This document shows, piece after piece, positions 57,864 through 64,000 of a stretch of 64,000 nt of DNA. Origin of the DNA: Polyporus tsugae. Its lineage: Eukaryota > Basidiomycota > Agaricomycetes > Polyporales > Polyporaceae. The notes beneath the pieces were generated by a model. The model did no database searches. It worked only from the letters and a program-made list of their open reading frames with translations, and was not told where the DNA came from. Where the stretch lies: assembly GCA_024305745.1 (NCBI GenBank), contig JAHRBS010000003.1, forward strand, positions 2,790,001 to 2,854,000. The letters are read 5' to 3'. The position numbers were made by a program, and so were the translations under genes. Numbering within the stretch: position 1 is the stretch's first letter; each line of letters begins with the position of its first letter.

Positions 57864-59893
57864 TGTACTTACCGCAACGCGACGGCCGCCGGGGGGTTAG
57901 GCGGACGTTCGCGCGGGGCCCCGTGCTGGGCACGACTGCGACCACCGCGCACACCTTGACTCTTCACGTCGCGATTGTCGTGGCGCCGTGCCACCTCCCG
58001 AGTCCGTGGTTTGGGGGAAGCCAGGACCGGGGGCCCTCCGGGGCAAGTTGGGCGCACTTTGTTGCCCCCGTTCGTGCCTTGTGGCTTGCATGCGGCGTTC
58101 AGGTGATTGACTGATTCGCGGGTCCGTACAGGGTGTCGACTGCGGTTGATACTATGCTTCAAGTGGGCGATATTGATGATCCATCCTTCAACAACGTTCG
58201 CTGCCTTTTTCAAGTGCGTCTTTCTTGAATTGTCCCTGCTGTAATTGAGCGCGACGTTGTAGTATTGCATCAGGTCGTTCGCATCGAACTCGTGTACTAT
58301 CTCTCACAGGAGAGGGGTGCAATGCCTCTGGAATGTATCCTCGTAGGATGAAGCTCTTGTCATAAGTACGTCAAGAAGTGAAGTTTAGTCGGCGGGGCGT
58401 ACTGAGCATGCTCACCCGCGTCCTCAGCGACTTGATTCCAACAGAACTGAAAGTTCCTTTGTCAGATAAGCAGAGTGTCACATCGATATCAAGCGGCATT
58501 CGACGCCACCCCTCGCGCCCCCACATTTATGCTAATACATGCCCCGCCGCTCGCCGCTCGGTGCTCAGGTGGGGTATGGAGCTCTGAAGATATCGACCAC
58601 GTTAAGATTTCATGTTCACAAGATGTAGTACGTGCGTATGCGTCCGAAGGGTTTGCTTCCGCGCCTGATAAGTAAGTATGATGTAGTGACGCCCTCAGAA
58701 ACGGTCCTGTGCCTTGGCCTGGCGTCCTGGAGGCCTTGACACCTTCGTCGACGACGATCGGACCACTCTTTCTCTACTCGGATTAGAGAACGTTGGTGCT
58801 TTATGGGCTTCAGCACCACATTCGGCTAGCACGTCCGTAGAGGCCGAGTCATCCGGTAGAGTGGTGATGAACCGTCAGCGCACATTCAGGCACTTAGTCA
58901 CGTCCGAGTCCTCCAAGCAGGTGAGTGATATCGATGAATGTTTGGAGCTTGGGTACGGTCTGTGCCTGATGAGATGTGTTCAGGGCAAAAGTCATTCAAA
59001 AACCACGGACGCGACATCATCGATGTACGCATACCGGATCCAGACGCGCTTCGTAGGGTCATAAGTACTTGTAGTCGGAACAGACGAAGACGCCGCGGCG
59101 CTCCTCATCCAGGTCCGGGCCGCGCGAAGCCGAGTACGGACCGCGGGCAACGGTAGGCGCTTGTTATCTAAACTTGCTTGTTATTTCGATCGACCACCAC
59201 GACCGAGGGACAGGCAGCAGGTATGTCGACGTGTTCTTTGGAGCTCGCAGTGTTAGTATCAAAGCATTAACTTGCAGCAGACATATTCGAATGTCGCCTC
59301 TGCATTTCGCAGGCTGATTTTCACAGGAAGATGGATCGTGTTACGCTATGACGTATCACGCGGCCCTCGGATGCAGCTCGTTCCTCAACGTCGCAGGCTT
59401 GCCGTCTCCGCCCTCTCTGAATGCCACGGAGCTTCAGTACTTCATGTGCGCTGCAAGGACTTGGTCTACTGATCGCTGGGATTGAACGGCATCTATCTTC
59501 CTTTCACAGGAGCGTCAAAAATACCTTGCACGGAGCCCCTTGATCCCGCTCACGGTGTACTTGGGAACCTTCTATGGCCGGCTTGTTTTGCACCGTCGCA
59601 CATATCCTTCCTTCTCTCTCAACCTCATGCTCCCTGTGTGTGGTACAATAGGCCTCAGCATGGGAGTCATGGTCTCCTGACCGGCGCCTTCCCAATTGAA
59701 CGGACCTATTCAAACGATGCGCTCCGTGCTGCGTTTGTCCGCAATGCATAGGTCCCGTCGCAGCGCTCTATGGTACGTTCCAGTTTCCAGCCCATCTGTA
59801 GACATTAAACGTACTGATGGGAAATTACGCCAGCTCTGTATAAGAACGCGCCGGCACCCATCGATGCATCATGCATGCATTGAGGTCAACGTC
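57864..59893. other. Intergenic, possible gene remnants
   Basis: Two frames near 58475-58797 can be joined by a GT-AG intron (donor near 58674), and frames at 58860-59156 by another. Neither shows a domain. I do not call genes here. Confidence 0.3.
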
Positions 59894-62352
59894 ATGCTGA
59901 TACGGATTGCATCGCTCGCGTCTTGCACGTTATATCTCGCTGCTGTCGCCGCTTCCGCGTCTACCGGTCCTCCTACCGTGCGGCTCGATGATGCCACTGT
60001 TACAGGTTTAACGGAAGGGACGTCGACCTCGTTCCTCGGGATTCCCTTCGCTCAGCCTCCGTAAGCTATCAACTTGAAACACGGTTGCCTATGCCATGGG
60101 ACTCATGTGTTCGTACTCTAGAGTCGGAAAGCTTCGTCTGCAGCTTCCTCAGCCCATCACGAGGCACACTGCTGCCATCAATGCGACGACGTTCGGAAAC
60201 CAGTGCATACAGCAGACCATCATCCCGCCGACCATCCCTTCCAACCTCCCTCCCGAGATCTCGCCATTCGTCGCGCCGATGGCCGCACCGCTCGACGTGA
60301 CTCAGAGCGAAGACTGTTCGTGTCTTTACGTTGTCGCCACCTCGTTCGTTCCTGACGTCTCGCGCAGGTCTGAACATCAACGTCATAGTGCCCACAGGAA
60401 CTCGACCCGGCGCCGGCCTCCCGGTAGCAGCAGTGAGTAGTGGCACATGGTTCCGCTTCTCCCCTCGAGAGTATCTTCATCTGAACCTCGTTCATAGTGG
60501 ATATACGGCGGCGGATACCAAGTGGGGTCTAACGCGGTGTACGTGCTCCGTTATGTGGGATTTAGGAAACTTTTTTTTAAGCGTGATACGTCCCCGACAG
60601 GCGACCAGGAGCTGTTGTCGTCGATCGGTCGATTGAGCTCGGCCAGCCCGTCATATTTGTGTCCATGAACTATCGGTATGTTTCCTCGTAGTCTTGATAC
60701 TGCCATATCCTAAAGAATCTTTCAACTTTCCAGCCTCAGCGGTCAGCGAATCCTCCATTCTGCAATGGTCCCGTGCTGATGTTCATGCAGCGTTTGGGTT
60801 CTTGGGTGGAAGTGAGATACAGCAGGCCGGGCTAGGGAACCTCGGTCTCCAGGATCGTGAGGCTTAGAAGCCCTGGTGATGGGATGGCGCAAAAGACTAA
60901 CGCTATATCCCGTAGAACGCGAAGCACTCAGATGGGTGCAAAAGCACATCTCCGCGTTCGGAGGGGATCCAACAAAGGTCACAATGTAGGTCTTCCCATG
61001 CACTCTCGCCGTCGTGCAGCTCACCCATACCTACTATCAGCTGGGGCGAGAGTGCAGGGAGCCAGGCAGTGACCTTTCAAATGATCTCGAACGGTGGTGA
61101 CACCGAAGGCCTCTTCCGTGCGGGATGGATGGAGTCTGGTTCCGCGCTTCCTACAGGCGATTTCTCGAAGCTGCAGCCGACTTTCGACTTCATCGCCTCG
61201 GAAACCGGGTGCGCGTCCGCCACTGATGCGCTGGAGTGTCTCCGTGGAGTCCCTGTAGAGGCCATAACAGCAGCCATGGACAAGACACCGACGTTCTTGT
61301 CATTCCAGGTTTGTCAGAAAACAACAGCAACAGGACCTCAGAATCTGTGCGAGCTGACCGTTCTCGTCAGTCACTCAACACACCGTGGATGCCTCATGCC
61401 GACGGCGTGTTTTTGAAAGACAATCCGCAGAAACTCGTTCTAGAAGGAAGTGTCGCTGACATACCCTTCGTCGTCGGTCTGTATTCCGCATCCGTCTTCC
61501 GCCTACCGTGGACTTACCACGCCTTTCTCAAGGATCCTGCGAAGATGAAGGGACACTGTTTTCCCTCGCCTCCCTCAACCTCACGTGAGTTTCATGAAGT
61601 AGACATTCGTACTCCTAAGCTTAGGAGTCGACACAACGATACGTAGAACCGACGGGGAGGTTGCAGCATACCTGAAGAGCAATTATTTCCCAGGTGCCTC
61701 GGATGCCACGATCGCACGGCTCCTCCAGCTCTACCCTGCGAATCCTGCCGCTGGTTCGCCGTTTGGCACCGGGGACCAGTTCGCGTTCACGCCGGAGTTC
61801 AAACGGTTATCTGCATTCCAAGGCGACTTTATTTTCCAAGCCACACGGCGCTTCCTTCTGGATCAACGAGCCGGAAAACAGGTGGTCCGATCCTTCCGTG
61901 AGTTGCGATCATTCTCCCGCATTCCTCCTGTCGAAACTCGGCGTGCTGAGTGCGTGCGTCAGTCAATGAACGTGACAAGATCCCGGGACTCGGGGCGGTG
62001 AGTAGTACATCCCTCCCGGAGTCTGATCGTCGTTTTTATCCGCATAGTCTTATTCGGCTCCCCTTATGCTGTCACGCATCCACGAACCCCCGCATCAATC
62101 TACTGACAGACGCACACGACGGAGCTCCCGAATGTGTTTGGCGGAGGGGATATGACCGACTTCCTCGTCCGCTTCGTCAACACGCTCGATCCCAATGGCG
62201 GCCCGGAAATCCACTGGCCGGAGTACGGCCCGGAGTCGCCGCAGCTCCTTGGATTCGTGGAAGGCACGCCGAACCTCACGATCATCCCCGACACGTTCCG
62301 CAAGGAAGCGATGGACTTCGTGATGCAGCTGAGTCTCGCGGAGCCTCTTTGA
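59894..62352 (+). CDS. Secreted type-B carboxylesterase/lipase, intact
   Basis: Fourteen exons keep one frame: 59894-60060, 60122-60315, 60368-60432, 60498-60538, 60601-60675, 60734-60741, 60791-60856, 60916-60985, 61041-61308, 61371-61476, 61533-61584, 61647-61897, 61963-61997 and 62110-62352. They give 546 residues, a normal length for the family. A signal peptide (LASCTLYLAAVAASAS) begins it. The oxyanion hole (WIYGGGYQVGS), nucleophile elbow (WGESAGSQA), acidic block (CEDEGTLFSL) and catalytic-His block (THTTELPNV) are all present. It hydrolyses esters outside the cell; the substrate is unknown. The copy at 31534 is the closest relative here but has lost the stop-free frame and the His, and has eight exons. 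Confidence 0.85.
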
Positions 62353-64000
62353 CTTCGACCGTAGCTCTGGCGTCGCACGGCATGTAAGTAGGGGACGTTT
62401 GCGCCGACCATGACATGCTATGTCGCGTCGAAGACATGTAATTGTATGTTCCGCGTCTCGGAATAGCTCCCACGTTCCGTCCAAGACTTGCCTACTACGG
62501 CGTCAGCTAAGAAACAAAGCGAAGGGTGGTGCTATCAAGGTAGTCCGTGGTGCAAATGCATTTTCAGTTCGGTAAATGCAACAGCTGGTGAGTCGGCTTC
62601 CTTCCAACGCTACGCTCAGCTGACTCTCGTTGGAGACTTCCAAAATTCTTTGTCGTGCTCTTTGCACGTCCACCCAACTCCCCGCATTCTTCGACCCCGG
62701 ACCACAAGTTCTCAACAACGCCGCAGACAGCGACTCTCTCCACTCTGGCCGACGACGCAGTCAACGGAAAACCCGGAGCCCGTCCTTCAGCACCTCTTCT
62801 ACACAACTCTCGCCGCCAACGTAGTTTAACCTGCATCTCCTCCAAAGCTGCACCGTCTCCTCATCTCCATCCGCTCCGTTTCACAGCTTCGGTAAATCTG
62901 GTCAGCTCCAGCTCGCGCGATCGCCCCTATCGCCGATCGGCTTTCCCTCGAGCCTGGCTTGATGTTCATCGACGTCCACATGGGTCGTCCGGGCAAGGGC
63001 ACACCCTCCGTAGGTACGATATTCCACCGCTCGCTCGGCAGCTGGGCAGACAGACCTGTGGGATGGCGAGCTACTAGCCAAGAGCACCTTGAGGGTCGAG
63101 GCGAAGCTGGTCGAGCTCGATATGACGATGGGGAGGTTACATCAAACCCGGATTGATGTTGGCTCATGTCCTGGCGAGCGGCGAGACGTACTCGTCTCAA
63201 GCTATTTGAGGGCGAATGCGGACGCATCGCATGGTTTAAGTATTCGGGTAAGTGCTTTGTATTCAAGCTCATCAACGCAGGTCTAACGGACGGACGCCTT
63301 AACTTACCAATGTCCTTTTCACGCCACGCCGAGTGACCTCGCAAGTTTTAACGGCGGTTGCCATGAGTGCGGGCCCGCTGATGTTTGGCCAGCGCTCCAG
63401 CTATAAACATCGCGCCGGTGCGGAAATTACTGAATTGGTTTACGGCGTCCCAGTGCGTTGTTGGATCAAGAATCAACGACGCATTTTTGGACGTCGTGGA
63501 TAGAGAACGCGTATATGAATGGAAACTTGGGATATCCAGCTCTGCAGGATATCCAAGCGGGGTTCAAAGACTCGGGAGTCGGGCACGACCTCGGATCCGG
63601 ATATCCGAATCAGAGGCTTTGCCACTGTCCGAGTACTGGTAGCGTGCTGCAATTTTTCCAGTGCGCTGTACAACTCACCCAGTCTCAGTATGCTGACCTA
63701 GGGAAATTTCCGACTTAGAGACTCGGTGTAATGTCGGGACCGACGCATCATCCTTGTTAGGATAGCGAGTTATAAGGTGCGTCACGCTGCCTACATACTT
63801 AGCCGCCGAGAAAAGGTTTATTGACCCGGCATCCCGATTCCCTTCCCACTTAAGCTTGCGCTAACCGGCACCCTGCTCGGTTATTTGTGTTCGTTTTGGG
63901 CGTGCATAATCTTATATACGGGGTCTCTGCAAGATGTAGCCTCCTTTCGCTTCCGGGTGCCTGAACCGCGTCGCCAAAGCATCCACATGTGAAGACAAGA
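62353..64000. other. Right-edge region, no supported gene
   Basis: Frames at 62655-63077 and 62959-63156 read partly like protein (LMFIDVHMGRPGKGTPSVG) but no complete gene can be built. Near 63535-63620 short palindromes around ggatatcc and ggatccggatatcc cluster. A gene may continue past the window edge. Confidence 0.35.

Noticed and set aside
1..64000. CRISPR arrays, rRNA genes and tRNA genes
   Set aside because: No spaced direct repeats, rRNA signatures or complete tRNA folds were seen.

Overview
The window is nuclear DNA of a filamentous basidiomycete, most likely an Agaricomycete. The genes are dense and rich in short GT-AG introns (mostly 45-75 nt). Several families are typical of that group: a FunK1 kinase, a Plavaka-type transposase, a DUF6532-like gene, an N-terminal four-helix fragment of a fungal NLR-type protein, a CBM19-like secreted protein and expanded type-B carboxylesterases. 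All calls come from reading the sequence; no database search was made.

Left flank (1-9 kb) is a mobile-element graveyard. A minus-strand Ty1/Copia element runs off the left edge, with its 5' LTR at 3119-3446 and a primer site matching the initiator-tRNA anticodon arm. The LTR is inserted in the last coding exon of a DUF6532-like gene (3441-6003, minus). That gene is head-to-head with a Plavaka-type transposase (6166-7467, plus), which has an in-frame stop and is truncated. About 10 bp further on, a minus-strand fragment of an NLR-like gene ends just where its nucleotide-binding domain should start.

Centre (11-34 kb): a secreted CBM19-like protein; a very large low-complexity protein (13274-19820); a FunK1 kinase (20933-24014); two tandem mitochondrial phosphate carriers (24487-25892 and 27406-28873, minus); riboflavin enzyme RIB3 (29489-30547); and a decayed carboxylesterase (31534-33815).

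The most unusual region is 34.4-44.8 kb: a tandem duplication of a two-gene module. Gene A (325 and 332 aa) has long coiled-coil helices around one hydrophobic segment. Gene B (742 and 727 aa) is an 11-exon helical protein. The exon frame is almost exactly kept between copies. I do not recognise an assigned function. The architecture recalls two-component alpha-helical membrane-inserting proteins, but that is inference only.

Right part (45-64 kb) is gene-poor: a secreted Ala/Ser-rich protein (45386-46542, minus), a conserved basidiomycete protein of unknown function (50793-52033, minus), a weak small gene (57260-57863) and an intact 14-exon carboxylesterase (59894-62352) that is the better-preserved relative of the decayed one. 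The rest is intergenic sequence with simple repeats and a fold-back element at about 41.3 kb inside the second A-B module.
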